This document shows positions 35,404 through 47,759 of a stretch of 64,000 bases of DNA, in pieces. The DNA lies in contig NZ_PNFP01000004.1 of NCBI RefSeq assembly GCF_002940685.1, positions 62,001 to 126,000 on the forward strand. Direction: 5' to 3'. Source of the DNA: Ensifer adhaerens (lineage in GTDB: Bacteria > Pseudomonadota > Alphaproteobacteria > Rhizobiales > Rhizobiaceae). The translations under genes were made by a program, and so were the position numbers. The number at the start of each line of letters is the position of its first letter. Within the stretch, counting starts at the first letter, position 1. The notes beneath the pieces were generated by a model that ran no database searches, was not told where the DNA came from, and saw only the letters and a list, made by a program, of their open reading frames with translations.

Positions 35404-36188
35404 TGTCCCTTGTCCTTCGTGTTGCCTCGCGCCCGCGAAAGGCGCAATTGTCCCCGCCCGGTCGCGAGGGCATCCCGCAACCAGTCTCAGCTTCCGTCTT
35501 TGGAGGGAAACCCATTCCTGGGTGACCCTGTATCTTGTGAGATAGGCTGGCTGCAAATACTAAATATAGTATCAACAGCTTCTTCATGCCAGCCAAATGT
35601 TGCCCCGGTGGACCCAAAAGAGCGCACAGAAATCCTCAGGGCGACCGCATGGTGAAATCCATGACTGCCGCCTGTCAGAACCGCCGATTTGGGGAGAGGA
35701 ACCGGGACTTGAACAATCCGGTCCGCCGCCGTTGCAACGTGAAATCCATTAACCGTGAATCGTCCGGGGGCGTCAAGGGGTGGTTTGTGACGGAAGTTTG
35801 AGCCCTAGATGTTGTGTGGACGAGCTGTGGAAAACGGGGACATCGACCAACTCCATGAAAATCAGGCACTTCCGGAGGTTGCCTGTGAGACTGACGCAAC
35901 GGTCGGCGCGCAAACGAAATTTTGACGGGTAAAAACCCGCATAAAAACTGTCCGTTACGGCAAGCTTGGTTGCGTCGGCGAAAACGATATGGGGTGGGGC
36001 AGTGATTCGTTTTTTAGCGGGATCGCAAGAGTGCGGTTTGCTTCGCCAAGGGAGCCAGAATCGCGGTCTGCGGACGAACGCGATGGCCCCTGCGACCAGC
36101 CTGAATATGGTGTCGATTGGCCGTGGCACGCGATGCGGCGTGGAGGGAAGCCAGATGCGCGTCCACGCGCACCTAGCCCAGGCTGATG
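35404..36188. other. Long intergenic region upstream of nrdJ
   Basis: 785 bases. It contains the NrdR-like box at 35557-35572, a weaker palindrome TATCTTGTGAGATA at 35531-35544, and small hairpins (CGGGTAAAAACCCG near 35927; CAGGCA...TGCCTG near 35866). No cobalamin riboswitch elements were seen. A long minus-strand open frame through it lacks a start and protein-like composition. Confidence 0.5.
35557..35572. promoter_or_regulatory. NrdR-like box upstream of nrdJ
   Basis: ATACTAAATATAGTAT is near-palindromic and matches the core of the NrdR consensus (C-W-A-n-A-T-A-T-W-G). NrdR represses ribonucleotide reductase genes when dATP is high, which fits its place 154-169 bases before nrdJ. NrdR boxes usually come in pairs; the second candidate (35531-35544) is weak. 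Confidence 0.65.
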
Positions 36189-36992
36189 TCAAGCGACGCG
36201 CTTTTGCAGTTCGCGCGCGCCGTTCGGTGCATTCACCTTGCCTTCGGTAATGAAGAAGGCGAACACGTCGCGCGCTTCCTTCTTGGCCTTGCGATCGGGC
36301 GCGCTCTTTTCCAGTTCGCTCGGCTCGTCGCCCGCGGCAAAGGTCTTGGCCCGCTCGGCCCACAGGTCGAGCTTGTCGGCGGCATAGCAGGTCTTGATAT
36401 CGTCGCTGCCTTTCTGCAGGCGGAGATAGACGAAATCGGCTGTCACGTCGGCGATCATCGGATAGTCCGCATGCTCGGCGAGCACGACGGCAACCTTGTA
36501 CTTCTCCAGAAGCGAAACAAAGTCCGGCGTCTGGAAGGTCGGGTTGCGCACCTCGACCACGTGGCGAAGCGGCAAACCGTCCTGCTCTGCCGGCAGGAGC
36601 TTCAGGAAGCCTTCGAAATCCTCCGGCTCGAACTTCTTCGTCGGCGCGAACTGCCACAGGATCGGCCCGAGATGCGGCCCGAGCTCGGTCAACCCCTGCG
36701 TCAGAAAACGCTCCATGGATTCACCGGCTTCCGAGAGAACCTTGCGGTTGGTGACGAAGCGGCTCGCCTTCAGCGAAAAGATGAAATCGTCAGGGACTTC
36801 CGAGGCCCATTTGGCGAAGGTCTCCGGCTTCTGCGAGGAGTAATAGGTGCCGTTTACCTCGATCGCCCGCAGCTCCTTGCCGGCATATTCGAGCTGCCGC
36901 TTCTTCGACAGAGTCTCGGGATAGAAGGTGCCCTCCCAGGGCTCGAAGGTCCAGCCGCCGATGCCAGCGCGGATCGTTCCGGATTTTGCCAT
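36189..36992 (-). CDS. DUF72-family protein
   Basis: A 267-residue TIM-barrel-like protein. Matching features are the opening IRAGIGGWTFEPWEGTFYP, EVNGTYYSSQKPETFAKWASEVP, and RHVVEVRNPTF in the middle. GGAGGATGG precedes the start. The family is widespread and still without a firm biochemical role, though the fold suggests a nuclease or isomerase ancestry. Confidence 0.85.
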   Translation of the reverse strand: MAKSGTIRAGIGGWTFEPWEGTFYPETLSKKRQLEYAGKELRAIEVNGTYYSSQKPETFAKWASEVPDDFIFSLKASRFVTNRKVLSEAGESMERFLTQGLTELGPHLGPILWQFAPTKKFEPEDFEGFLKLLPAEQDGLPLRHVVEVRNPTFQTPDFVSLLEKYKVAVVLAEHADYPMIADVTADFVYLRLQKGSDDIKTCYAADKLDLWAERAKTFAAGDEPSELEKSAPDRKAKKEARDVFAFFITEGKVNAPNGARELQKRVA

Positions 36993-37034
36993 GCCATCCT
37001 CCTCGACAGCGACCTGCATATGGTCGCGTGCTTG

Positions 37035-37490
37035 TCAGTCCGTGATCGATTTCGTCATGTCCACGAGTGTCCACCCTGGACGATAGGGATTGGGTCGGCG
37101 ACCCGTTTCTTGAAATCCATAGGCGCGATAGAGCGCGATGTTTCGCTCCATGCGTGAATTGGTGTAGAGCCGCACCTCCGGCAAGCCCCACGCGGCCGCC
37201 TTGGCGTCGACGAAGCGCAGCAACTCGATGCCGATCCCCTGACCCTGGCAGTCAGGGGCAACGGCAAGGCTGAAGATCATCAGGTGATCGGCATGCCGCT
37301 CGAAAACGGCAAGTGCCGAGACAACCTCACTTCGCTCCCGAAGCCAGACCTCGTCGCGAAGAATGCGAGGCGCGTAGTCCTCGGTGACTGGAAGCGGCGG
37401 CCCGCCGAGCAGCGCCCGATAGGGTTCGTAAGCCGCCTCCGTCAGGCTTTGCACAGCCGCCAGATCCTCCAGGCGAGCAGGCCGCATCAT
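37035..37490 (-). CDS. GNAT-family N-acetyltransferase
   Basis: A 151-residue protein. Acetyl-CoA motif: SLAVAPDCQGQGIGIELLRFVDAKA; C-terminal motif: NSRMERNIALYRAYGFQETGRR. It has the typical GNAT length. Same direction as uvrA, 42 bases after the uvrA stop; co-transcription is possible. Substrate unknown. Confidence 0.83.
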   Translation of the reverse strand: MMRPARLEDLAAVQSLTEAAYEPYRALLGGPPLPVTEDYAPRILRDEVWLRERSEVVSALAVFERHADHLMIFSLAVAPDCQGQGIGIELLRFVDAKAAAWGLPEVRLYTNSRMERNIALYRAYGFQETGRRPNPYRPGWTLVDMTKSITD

Positions 37491-37532
37491 GCCGCGATCA
37501 CTCCCTGTGGCCGCCGAACGGCGTGAGGGCGC

Positions 37533-40454
<2,922 letters not shown>

Positions 40455-40580
40455 CGGAAGCCAGCTTTTGCATGTCGGTTGAAAGCCCCCTATGTAATGA
40501 CGCTAGCGCCCATGTCGAGGCGCAATCGGCAAATGAGGCGGCCAATTCGAGTCGGTTGACAGGATCATAGTCAAATACTA

Positions 40581-40595
40581 GAACAAATAAAGAAC
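40581..40595. promoter_or_regulatory. LexA box between uvrA and ssb
   Basis: GAACAAATAAAGAAC, the reverse complement form of GTTC-N7-GTTC, exactly matching the alphaproteobacterial SOS operator. It lies 127 bases before the uvrA start and 139 before ssb, so it could control either or both. Confidence 0.85.
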
Positions 40596-40733
40596 AAATC
40601 GTCCATAAAACGACCAAAACTGTTGTGGATTATGTGCGAGGCGGGGCGTATCGGTAGCATCAGGCCGCTAAGATGCGCGCTCTTGAAATTCGAAGCCGGG
40701 CCGATGGTCCGGTGAAACCACGGGAAAAGCAAC

Positions 40734-41291
40734 ATGGCTGGAAGCGTCAACAAGGTAATCTTGATCGGAAATGTCGGGGCAGACCCGGAAATCCGGCGCA
40801 CGCAGGACGGCCGGCCGATTGCCAACCTGCGCATCGCCACTTCCGAGACCTGGCGCGACCGCAACAGCGGCGAGCGCAAGGAAAAGACCGAGTGGCACCA
40901 GGTGGTGGTGTTTAACGAGGGTCTCTGCAAGGTCGTCGAGCAGTACGTCAAGAAGGGCGCCAAGCTCTACATCGAAGGCGCGCTGCAGACCCGCAAGTGG
41001 CAGGACCAGAACGGCAACGATCGTTATTCGACCGAAGTCGTGCTGCAGGGCTTCAACTCCACGCTGACCATGCTTGACGGTCGCGGTGAGGGCGGCGGCG
41101 TCAGCCGCGGTGGCGGCGGTGGAGCTGGCGACTTTGGCGGCGGCAACTATGGTGGCGGCGGCGGTGGCTACGACGACTACGACCAGCCGCGCCAGTCCTC
41201 CGGCGGCGGACGCTCTGGCGGTGGTCAGGGTGGTCAAGGCGGCCAGGGCGGCGGCTTCTCGCGCGACATGGACGACGATATTCCGTTCTGA
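40734..41291 (+). CDS. ssb: Single-stranded DNA-binding protein
   Basis: A 185-residue protein. The OB fold covers about residues 1-110 ([21 protein letters not shown], then [23 protein letters not shown]). A long Gly-rich linker follows, and the conserved acidic tip DDDIPF ends the protein and binds partner proteins. Divergent from uvrA. A strong terminator follows. Confidence 0.97.
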   Translation: MAGSVNKVILIGNVGADPEIRRTQDGRPIANLRIATSETWRDRNSGERKEKTEWHQVVVFNEGLCKVVEQYVKKGAKLYIEGALQTRKWQDQNGNDRYSTEVVLQGFNSTLTMLDGRGEGGGVSRGGGGGAGDFGGGNYGGGGGGYDDYDQPRQSSGGGRSGGGQGGQGGQGGGFSRDMDDDIPF

Positions 41292-41311
41292 TCGCAATCG
41301 GATCCTTTTGA

Positions 41312-41348
41312 CGAAAACGCCCCGTCCTTGCGACGGGGCGTTTTTCGT
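41312..41348 (+). terminator. Terminator of ssb
   Basis: AACGCCCCGTC (41316-41326) pairs with GACGGGGCGTT (41332-41342), followed by TTTCGTT. It lies between ssb and the convergent marC gene. Confidence 0.85.
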
Positions 41349-41384
41349 TGCGGGTTTCCGCTGCGGTTCTGGCAGCCCGCCGTT

Positions 41385-42014
41385 CTATAGGGCCATCGCC
41401 GATTTGACCCCGTCGACGACGAACTGCACAGCAAGTGCCGCGAGGATGACGCCGAGCAGGCGGGTGAGGATGGCGCGGCCGGTGACCCCGAGGAAGCGGT
41501 CGACGCGTTCGGCGATCACCAGTGCCAGAAACAGGCTGAGCATCGACAGCGCGATGACGATCAGGAGCTGCGTGCGCTCGACGGCCGTCGGGAACGAACC
41601 CGCAAGCAGGATCGTCGCCGAAATCGCGCCCGGCCCGGCAATCAGCGGCAGGGCGAGCGGAAACACCGCGATGTTGTGGATGTGATCCTTGACCGTCGCG
41701 TTCTCGCCGGTCTTTTCCTTGCGCTCCTGCCGCTTCTCGAAAATCATCTCGAACGCGATCCAGAAGAGCAGCAGCCCGCCGGCAATGCGGAAGGCACCGA
41801 TCGAAATGCCGAGCAGGCCGAGGATGCTGTTGCCGAAGAGTGCAAAGGCCGCGAGAATGAAGAAGGCGATCAGCGAGCCGCGCGTGGCCACCTGAAAGCG
41901 TTCCTGGCGGCTGAGGCCGACCGTCAGGCTCAGGAAGATCGGCGCAAGCCCCGGCGGATCGAGCGTGACGAGAAGCGTGGTGAGTGCATTGACCAACAGG
42001 TCGACATTGAACAT
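41385..42014 (-). CDS. MarC-family integral membrane protein
   Basis: A 209-residue protein with six predicted spans, starting MFNVDLLVNALTTLLVTLDPPGLAP. Family signatures include PLALPLIAGPGAISATILL. GGAAGGGG precedes the start. The MarC family was once linked to multiple antibiotic resistance, but its transport role remains unproved. It faces ssb and lies next to gyrA. Confidence 0.88.
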   Translation of the reverse strand: MFNVDLLVNALTTLLVTLDPPGLAPIFLSLTVGLSRQERFQVATRGSLIAFFILAAFALFGNSILGLLGISIGAFRIAGGLLLFWIAFEMIFEKRQERKEKTGENATVKDHIHNIAVFPLALPLIAGPGAISATILLAGSFPTAVERTQLLIVIALSMLSLFLALVIAERVDRFLGVTGRAILTRLLGVILAALAVQFVVDGVKSAMAL

Positions 42015-42435
42015 CCGTTTCCCCTTCCGGATTTTCGCCCCGGGTTTTCCCGGTGGCATGGGGCATTGTTAGGCAAGCGGTGCGAGCTTGGGAAGAGGGC
42101 GGCAAACAAAGTCTCAGCAATGACTTAATGAGCATTTTCTTGTCGCAAGCGGGACTGAAAGCGGCGACGTCGCGGTGATTGTCGGCCGGGGCCTTCCGAT
42201 TTCCGGCGCGATGCCCTAGAAAAGCCTGCTCCGGCGGCAAAAGACTGTTCACAACTGCTGTGCGGCTCATCGGACCCGGGGCGGATTATCGAATGAATCG
42301 TGCAGCGAATCAAAGCGTTACAAGGACATCTTCACAGTCTGGCCGGCAAGCGGCGCCAAGGGCCGCAAATTGGCGCTTCCGGTGGCAATCCGCTATAAAT
42401 ATCCGACTGATTCTGAACAAAGATCGTGATCACCA
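42015..42435. other. Promoter region of gyrA and marC
   Basis: 421 bases between divergent starts. A TATAAAT sequence near 42393 could be a -10 for gyrA, but I saw no good -35. No other feature. Confidence 0.4.
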
Positions 42436-45216
42436 TTGACTGAGCAAAGCACCCCCGGCGGCGGAAAAACTCCGCCAGGCATCGAGCCGATTTCCATCAT
42501 CGAGGAAATGCAGCGGTCCTATCTCGATTACGCCATGAGCGTCATCGTCAGCCGCGCGCTTCCCGACGTGCGTGACGGTCTGAAACCCGTGCACCGCCGC
42601 ATCCTCTACGGGATGAGTGAGCTCGGCATCGACTGGAACAAGAAATACGTCAAATGCGCCCGCGTGACCGGGGACGTGATGGGTAAGTACCACCCGCACG
42701 GCAACGCCGCGATCTACGACGCGCTGGCGCGCATGGCGCAGGACTGGTCGCTCCGCCTGCCGCTGATCGACGGCCAGGGCAACTTCGGCTCCGTCGACGG
42801 CGACCCGCCGGCAGCAGAGCGCTACACCGAATGCCGCCTGCAGAAGGCAGCGCATTCGCTGCTCGACGATCTCGACAAGGAAACGGTCGACTTCCGCGAC
42901 AACTATGACGGCACCCTGCAGGAGCCGGCAGTCGTTCCCGCGAAGTTCCCGAACCTGCTCGTCAACGGCGCCGGCGGCATCGCCGTCGGTATGGCGACGA
43001 ACATCCCGCCGCACAACCTGGTCGAAGTCATCAATGGCTGTATGGCGCTGATCGACAATCCGGCGATCGAACTGCCGGAGCTGATGGAGATCATCCCGGG
43101 TCCGGACTTCCCGACCGGCGCGCTGATCCTCGGCCGCTCCGGCATCCGCTCGGCCTACGAGACCGGCCGCGGCTCGGTCATCATGCGCGGCCGCGCCCAT
43201 GTCGAGCCGATGCGCGGCGACCGCGAGCAGATCATCATCACCGAGATCCCCTTCCAGGTGAACAAGGCGACGATGATCGAGAAGATGGCCGAACTGGTGC
43301 GTGAAAAGCGCATCGAGGGCATCTCGGACCTGCGCGACGAATCGGACCGCCAGGGCTATCGCGTCGTCATCGAGCTGAAGCGCGACGCCGTTGCCGACGT
43401 TATCCTGAACCAGCTCTACCGCTACACGCCGCTGCAGACCTCGTTTGGCTGCAACATGGTTGCGCTGAACGGCGGCAAGCCCGAGCACATGACGCTGCTC
43501 GACATGCTGCGCGCCTTCGTCTCGTTCCGCGAGGAAGTCGTTAGCCGGCGCACGAAGTATCTGCTGCGTAAGGCGCGTGACCGCGCCCACGTGCTCGTTG
43601 GTCTCGCCATCGCGGTTGCCAACATCGACGAAATCATCAAGCTCATCCGCCATGCGCCCGACCCGCAGACCGCGCGCGAGCAGCTGATGGAGCGCCGATG
43701 GCCGGCGCGTGACGTCGAAAGCCTCATTCGCCTCATCGACGACCCGCGCCACCGCATCAACGAGGACGGCACCTACAATCTCTCGGAAGAGCAGGCCCGC
43801 GCCATCCTCGACCTGCGCCTGCAGCGCCTGACGGCGCTCGGTCGCGACGAAATCGGCGACGAACTCAACAAGATCGGCGAGGAAATCAAGGATTACCTCG
43901 ACATCCTGTCGTCGCGCCTGCGTATCATGAGCATCGTCAAGGACGAACTCGTCGCCATTCGTGACGAATTCGGCACCCCGCGCCGGTCCGAGATCATGGA
44001 AGGCGGCCCGGACATGGACGATGAGGACCTCATCGCCCGTGAAGACATGGTCGTGACCGTCTCGCATCTCGGCTACATCAAGCGCGTACCGCTGACGACT
44101 TACCGGGCGCAGCGCCGCGGCGGCAAGGGCCGCTCCGGCATGGCGACAAGGGACGAAGATTTCGTTACCCGGCTATTCGTCGCCAACACCCACACGCCGG
44201 TACTGTTCTTCTCCTCGCGTGGCATCGTCTACAAGGAAAAGGTCTGGCGTCTGCCGATCGGCACGCCGCAATCGCGCGGCAAGGCCCTGATCAACATGCT
44301 GCCGCTGGAGCCCGGCGAACGCATCACCACCATCATGCCGCTGCCTGAGGACGAGACGAGCTGGGAAAACCTCGACGTCATGTTCTCGACGACCCGCGGC
44401 ACGGTTCGCCGCAACAAGCTGTCGGACTTCGTCCAGGTCAACCGCAACGGCAAGATCGCGATGAAGCTCGAGGAAGAGGGCGACGAGATCCTGTCCGTCG
44501 ACACCTGCACGGAGCGTGACGACGTCATGCTGACGACGGCGCTTGGCCAGTGCATCCGCTTCCCGGTCGACGACGTGCGCGTCTTTGCTGGCCGCAACTC
44601 GATCGGCGTCCGCGGCATCAACCTCGGCGATGGCGACCGCATCATCTCGATGGCAATCCTGGGTCATGTCGACGCCGAACCATGGGAGCGTGCAGCCTAT
44701 CTCAAGCGCGCGGCCGCCGAGCGGCGCGCGACCAACGGCGACGAGGAAGAAATCGCGCTGGTGGGCGAGGAAGTCACCGACGGTGGCGAGCTGTCGAACG
44801 AGCGCTTCGACGAGCTGAAAGCGCGCGAACAGTTCGTGCTGACGGTCTCGGAAAAGGGCTTCGGCAAGCGCTCGTCGTCCTACGATTTCCGCACTTCGGG
44901 CCGCGGCGGCAAGGGCATCCGCGCCACAGACACCTCGAAGACGACGGAAATCGGCGTACTCGTCGCGGCCTTCCCGATCGAAGACAACGACCAGATCATG
45001 CTCGTCTCCGATGGCGGCCAGTTGATCCGCGTGCCGATCAATGGCGTCCGGCTTGCGAGCCGCGCCACCAAGGGCGTCACCATCTTCTCGACCGCCAAGG
45101 ACGAGAAGGTCGTTTCGGTCGAGCGTATCAGCGAGCCGGAAAGCGACGAGGAGGAAGGCGACGAAGCAGCCGTCGAAAACGGTGCGCCGGAAACGCCAGC
45201 CGAATCCGAGGGTTAA
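42436..45216 (+). CDS. gyrA: DNA gyrase subunit A
   Basis: A 926-residue type II topoisomerase subunit. The breakage-reunion domain occupies the first half, with catalytic tyrosine Y130 (AERYTE), and the C-terminal beta-pinwheel follows; the GyrA-box-like QRRGGKG lies near 557. Translation must start at TTG: an in-frame TGA lies three codons upstream and the first ATG downstream removes 24 conserved residues. In the quinolone pocket, alanine A91 occupies the position of E. coli Ser83 while Asp87 (D95) is kept. The C terminus is acidic. Confidence 0.97.
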   Translation: MTEQSTPGGGKTPPGIEPISIIEEMQRSYLDYAMSVIVSRALPDVRDGLKPVHRRILYGMSELGIDWNKKYVKCARVTGDVMGKYHPHGNAAIYDALARMAQDWSLRLPLIDGQGNFGSVDGDPPAAERYTECRLQKAAHSLLDDLDKETVDFRDNYDGTLQEPAVVPAKFPNLLVNGAGGIAVGMATNIPPHNLVEVINGCMALIDNPAIELPELMEIIPGPDFPTGALILGRSGIRSAYETGRGSVIMRGRAHVEPMRGDREQIIITEIPFQVNKATMIEKMAELVREKRIEGISDLRDESDRQGYRVVIELKRDAVADVILNQLYRYTPLQTSFGCNMVALNGGKPEHMTLLDMLRAFVSFREEVVSRRTKYLLRKARDRAHVLVGLAIAVANIDEIIKLIRHAPDPQTAREQLMERRWPARDVESLIRLIDDPRHRINEDGTYNLSEEQARAILDLRLQRLTALGRDEIGDELNKIGEEIKDYLDILSSRLRIMSIVKDELVAIRDEFGTPRRSEIMEGGPDMDDEDLIAREDMVVTVSHLGYIKRVPLTTYRAQRRGGKGRSGMATRDEDFVTRLFVANTHTPVLFFSSRGIVYKEKVWRLPIGTPQSRGKALINMLPLEPGERITTIMPLPEDETSWENLDVMFSTTRGTVRRNKLSDFVQVNRNGKIAMKLEEEGDEILSVDTCTERDDVMLTTALGQCIRFPVDDVRVFAGRNSIGVRGINLGDGDRIISMAILGHVDAEPWERAAYLKRAAAERRATNGDEEEIALVGEEVTDGGELSNERFDELKAREQFVLTVSEKGFGKRSSSYDFRTSGRGGKGIRATDTSKTTEIGVLVAAFPIEDNDQIMLVSDGGQLIRVPINGVRLASRATKGVTIFSTAKDEKVVSVERISEPESDEEEGDEAAVENGAPETPAESEG

Positions 45217-45245
45217 GCGCTCCGCTTGAAGCGCCAAGGAAACTG

Positions 45246-45274
45246 AAAGCCCGCCGTTTTGGCGGGCTTTTTTG
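45246..45274 (+). terminator. Terminator of gyrA
   Basis: AAAGCCCGCC (45246-45255) pairs with GGCGGGCTTT (45261-45270) and is followed by TTTTG. Confidence 0.88.
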
Positions 45275-45324
45275 TGGGGCGATAGCGCTGCAACGTGGCT
45301 GGCCGGAGAGACGTTGATGCGAAA

Positions 45325-46248
45325 TCAGATCTCGGTGTTTGTGTCTACGAGCGCGGAGCCACGAATGTAGGCCCGCAGCCCCGCGGCAAGCGCATCGAAA
45401 GTGACGCGACAACGGGGCGCCGTCTTCAGGTTCTCATGCATCACCAGCCAGGTGTCGAGCTTCATTTCGAAGACGTCCGGCAGCACCGGGAGAAGGTCGG
45501 CGTCGCGCGCCGCCAGCCCGTTCTGGCAGATGCCGATGCCGAAGCCGGCGCGGATCGCGGCCAGTTGGGCGAGGTTGCTGTCCGCCTTCAAGGCAAAGCG
45601 CGCACTCGGCAGCGCGGGTGCGCGGGCGATGATCGCCCGGATCGCCGCAGTCTCGCGGTCGTAACCGATGAGGCTGTGATCGGCGAGGTCGCTCAATGCC
45701 TGCGGCATGCCGCGTCGCTCGATGTAGCGGCGATGGGCGTGAAAGCTCAAAGGGACCGCGCCGATATGGCGGGCGATCAGCGCGTCCTGGGTGGGTGCCA
45801 CCATGCGCACGGCGATATCGGCCTCCTGGCGCAACAGGTCCTCAACCGCATCCGAGGCGGAGAGTTCGATCGTCAGCTCCGGATAGGCGGCGTGCAGTTC
45901 GGCCAGGATCGGCGGCAGGACTTCGATACCGATGACCTCGCTGGCGCTGATACGCACGGTGCCACCGACCGTATCGCGTTGGCTGGAGGCCGCGCGCAGC
46001 AGTGCGGCTGAGGTCGCGGCCAGCGTTTCGGCATAGGGCTTGAGCGCCAATGCGGCATCGGTCGGCAACAGGCCGTGCGGGGAGCGTACGAAGAGCGGAT
46101 AGCCAAGTACGCCTTCCATCGCGTCCACGTGTCGGCCGACGGTCGGCTGCGTCAGGCCAAGCTCGCGGGCGGCCGCCGACAGCGATCCCTGCTGCAGCAC
46201 CGCGAGGAGCGTTCTGTAGAAGTCCCAGCTCAGATCCATCTTGCCCAT
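45325..46248 (-). CDS. LysR-family transcriptional regulator
   Basis: A 307-residue regulator. The N-terminal winged helix-turn-helix is at about residues 6-65 (YRTLLAVLQQGSLSAAARELGLTQPTVGRHVDAME); the effector domain follows. It is divergent from an NAD-dependent epimerase gene across 95 bases, the usual position for a regulator of that gene. The start codon is uncertain: ATGs at 46248 and 46239 both lack a clear ribosome-binding site, and a TATACT lies just upstream, so a leaderless message is possible. Confidence 0.85.
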   Translation of the reverse strand: MGKMDLSWDFYRTLLAVLQQGSLSAAARELGLTQPTVGRHVDAMEGVLGYPLFVRSPHGLLPTDAALALKPYAETLAATSAALLRAASSQRDTVGGTVRISASEVIGIEVLPPILAELHAAYPELTIELSASDAVEDLLRQEADIAVRMVAPTQDALIARHIGAVPLSFHAHRRYIERRGMPQALSDLADHSLIGYDRETAAIRAIIARAPALPSARFALKADSNLAQLAAIRAGFGIGICQNGLAARDADLLPVLPDVFEMKLDTWLVMHENLKTAPRCRVTFDALAAGLRAYIRGSALVDTNTEI

Positions 46249-46343
46249 ATATTTCAGTATAGCAGGGCAAGATTTTTCGGCAATTCCGTCTAGCTTGGAG
46301 ATGCGCAATCCTGTTTCCGTCAAAAACGGATGGAGCGTGTGAC

Positions 46344-47357
46344 ATGACCGACCGGCGGGAAAGAACAAGGAGCGTGCTGGTGCTCGGGGCGACGGGTGGT
46401 ATCGGCAGTGCCGTCGCGCACGGGCTCAGTAGGCGCGGCTGGCAGGTGCGCGCCCTGAACCGAAACGCGGGAGAGTGTGCGCAAACCGAGCGGACATTCG
46501 ACTGGCGGCAGGGCGATGCCATGAACGCGGGCGACGTCCGCGCTGCCGCCGAAGGTGTCGATCTGATCGTGCATGCCGTCAATCCGCCCGGTTACCGCAA
46601 CTGGGGCACCTTGGTACTGCCGATGCTCGACAGCACGATCGCTGCTGCCAAGGCCACGGGCGCATGCATCCTTTTGCCGGGTACGATCTACAATTTCGGC
46701 CGCGATGCCTTTCCTGTTCTGACGGAGGATGCGCCACAGAATCCCGATACCGACAAGGGGAGAATTCGCAAGGAAATGGAACGGCGCCTGAAGCAGGCGT
46801 CCGAAGCCGGCGTCGGGGTGATCATCGTCAGGGCAGGGGATTTCTTCGGTCCCGGCGCCGCCAACAACTGGTTCTCGCAGGGGTTGGTGAAACCGGGAAA
46901 ACCGCTGACGGCGATCTCGTATCCGGGGCGCGCAGGCATCGCGCATCAATGGGCCTATCTGCCCGATGTCGCCGAAACGATGATCCGACTGGTGGAGCGC
47001 AAGGACCAGCTGCCTCGCTTTGCCGTCTACCATATGCGCGGCTTCCTCGACCGGAATGGAACGGCAATGATCGAAGCCATAAGACGTGCGGTCGGCAAGC
47101 CGGACCTGCAGGTCCGAGCATTTCCCTGGTGGCTGATCACCTTGGCCTCGCCCTTCGTGCCGCTCTTTCGGGAACTGCGCGAGATGCGTTATCTGTGGCG
47201 CGAGCCCCTGCGCATGCCGAACGAACGACTTCTGGCTGTTCTCGGAGAAGAGCCGCAAACGCCGATCGACGAGGCCGTTGCAACAACGTTGCGAGGGCTT
47301 GGCTGCTTGGACAGCCAGCAGGCGATTATGCCTCCGCAAGCGATCGCAACGCGCTAG
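46344..47357 (+). CDS. NAD(P)-dependent epimerase/reductase, extended SDR
   Basis: A 337-residue protein. Rossmann motif GATGGIGSAVAHGL near residue 16. The active-site tyrosine region contains LPGTIYNFG, and RAGDFFGPGAAN is an atypical-SDR signature. It resembles NAD(P)H-binding isoflavone-reductase/YtfG-like proteins. GGAG lies eight bases before the ATG. Probably controlled by the divergent LysR protein. Contains the second copy of the 16-bp palindrome. Substrate unknown. Confidence 0.75.
   Translation: MTDRRERTRSVLVLGATGGIGSAVAHGLSRRGWQVRALNRNAGECAQTERTFDWRQGDAMNAGDVRAAAEGVDLIVHAVNPPGYRNWGTLVLPMLDSTIAAAKATGACILLPGTIYNFGRDAFPVLTEDAPQNPDTDKGRIRKEMERRLKQASEAGVGVIIVRAGDFFGPGAANNWFSQGLVKPGKPLTAISYPGRAGIAHQWAYLPDVAETMIRLVERKDQLPRFAVYHMRGFLDRNGTAMIEAIRRAVGKPDLQVRAFPWWLITLASPFVPLFRELREMRYLWREPLRMPNERLLAVLGEEPQTPIDEAVATTLRGLGCLDSQQAIMPPQAIATR
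47101..47116. repeat. 16-bp perfect palindrome, second copy
   Basis: CGGACCTGCAGGTCCG, identical to 27906-27921, here inside the epimerase gene, where it encodes part of PDLQVR. Confidence 0.45.
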
Positions 47358-47366
47358 CGCCCTGCC

Positions 47367-47759
47367 ATGTCCAGGATCGACTTCCGACAGGTGCTCGGTG
47401 CGGCGTTCGGCAGCAGCCTCTGCCCGCCGCTCTACTTTGAAGAGGCTTCGCCGCACGAGTGCTATGAAGTGCTCATGGATGTGCTCGGGGATGGGCTCAT
47501 GCCCGAGCAGCTATCGGCGCTGACCGATCGCGAGATCGGGGTGCTGGCCGCACGGTTCGGCGAATACTTCGAGGCCGATCCTCCATCGCAGGAGCAGACG
47601 GCGGTCCAGGGGGGCGCTCCGCCGCGGGCCCCTCAGGGTCGCTCTAGCCTCAACACCTGTCAGTTCCGGAAGACCAGGCAGGCGCCACCACTCTTGCGGA
47701 TGGTGGCGCAAAGCTTGTTGGCGTCGGTCTGGGTCTCGCGGCCGATGCGGGCGGCGTAG
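47367..47759 (+). CDS. Hypothetical protein overlapping a convergent gene
   Basis: A 130-residue open frame starting nine bases after the epimerase stop. The first 75 residues look protein-like (PPLYFEEASPHECYEVLMDVLGDGLMPEQLSALTDREIG); the last 33 run through the end of the lytic transglycosylase gene on the other strand (100-base overlap) and look non-native. The true protein may be shorter, or a frameshift may have moved the stop. No Shine-Dalgarno; translation may be coupled to the epimerase. No family recognised. Confidence 0.45.
   Translation: MSRIDFRQVLGAAFGSSLCPPLYFEEASPHECYEVLMDVLGDGLMPEQLSALTDREIGVLAARFGEYFEADPPSQEQTAVQGGAPPRAPQGRSSLNTCQFRKTRQAPPLLRMVAQSLLASVWVSRPMRAA

Noticed and set aside
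31513-35655. A 1380-residue plus-strand open frame opposite nrdJ
   Set aside because: It is the antisense of a GC-rich gene with strong codon bias, with repetitive Arg/Val/Gly composition and no ribosome-binding site.
35404-36188. Minus-strand open frame through the region upstream of nrdJ
   Set aside because: It has no start with a ribosome-binding site, and the peptide composition is not protein-like.
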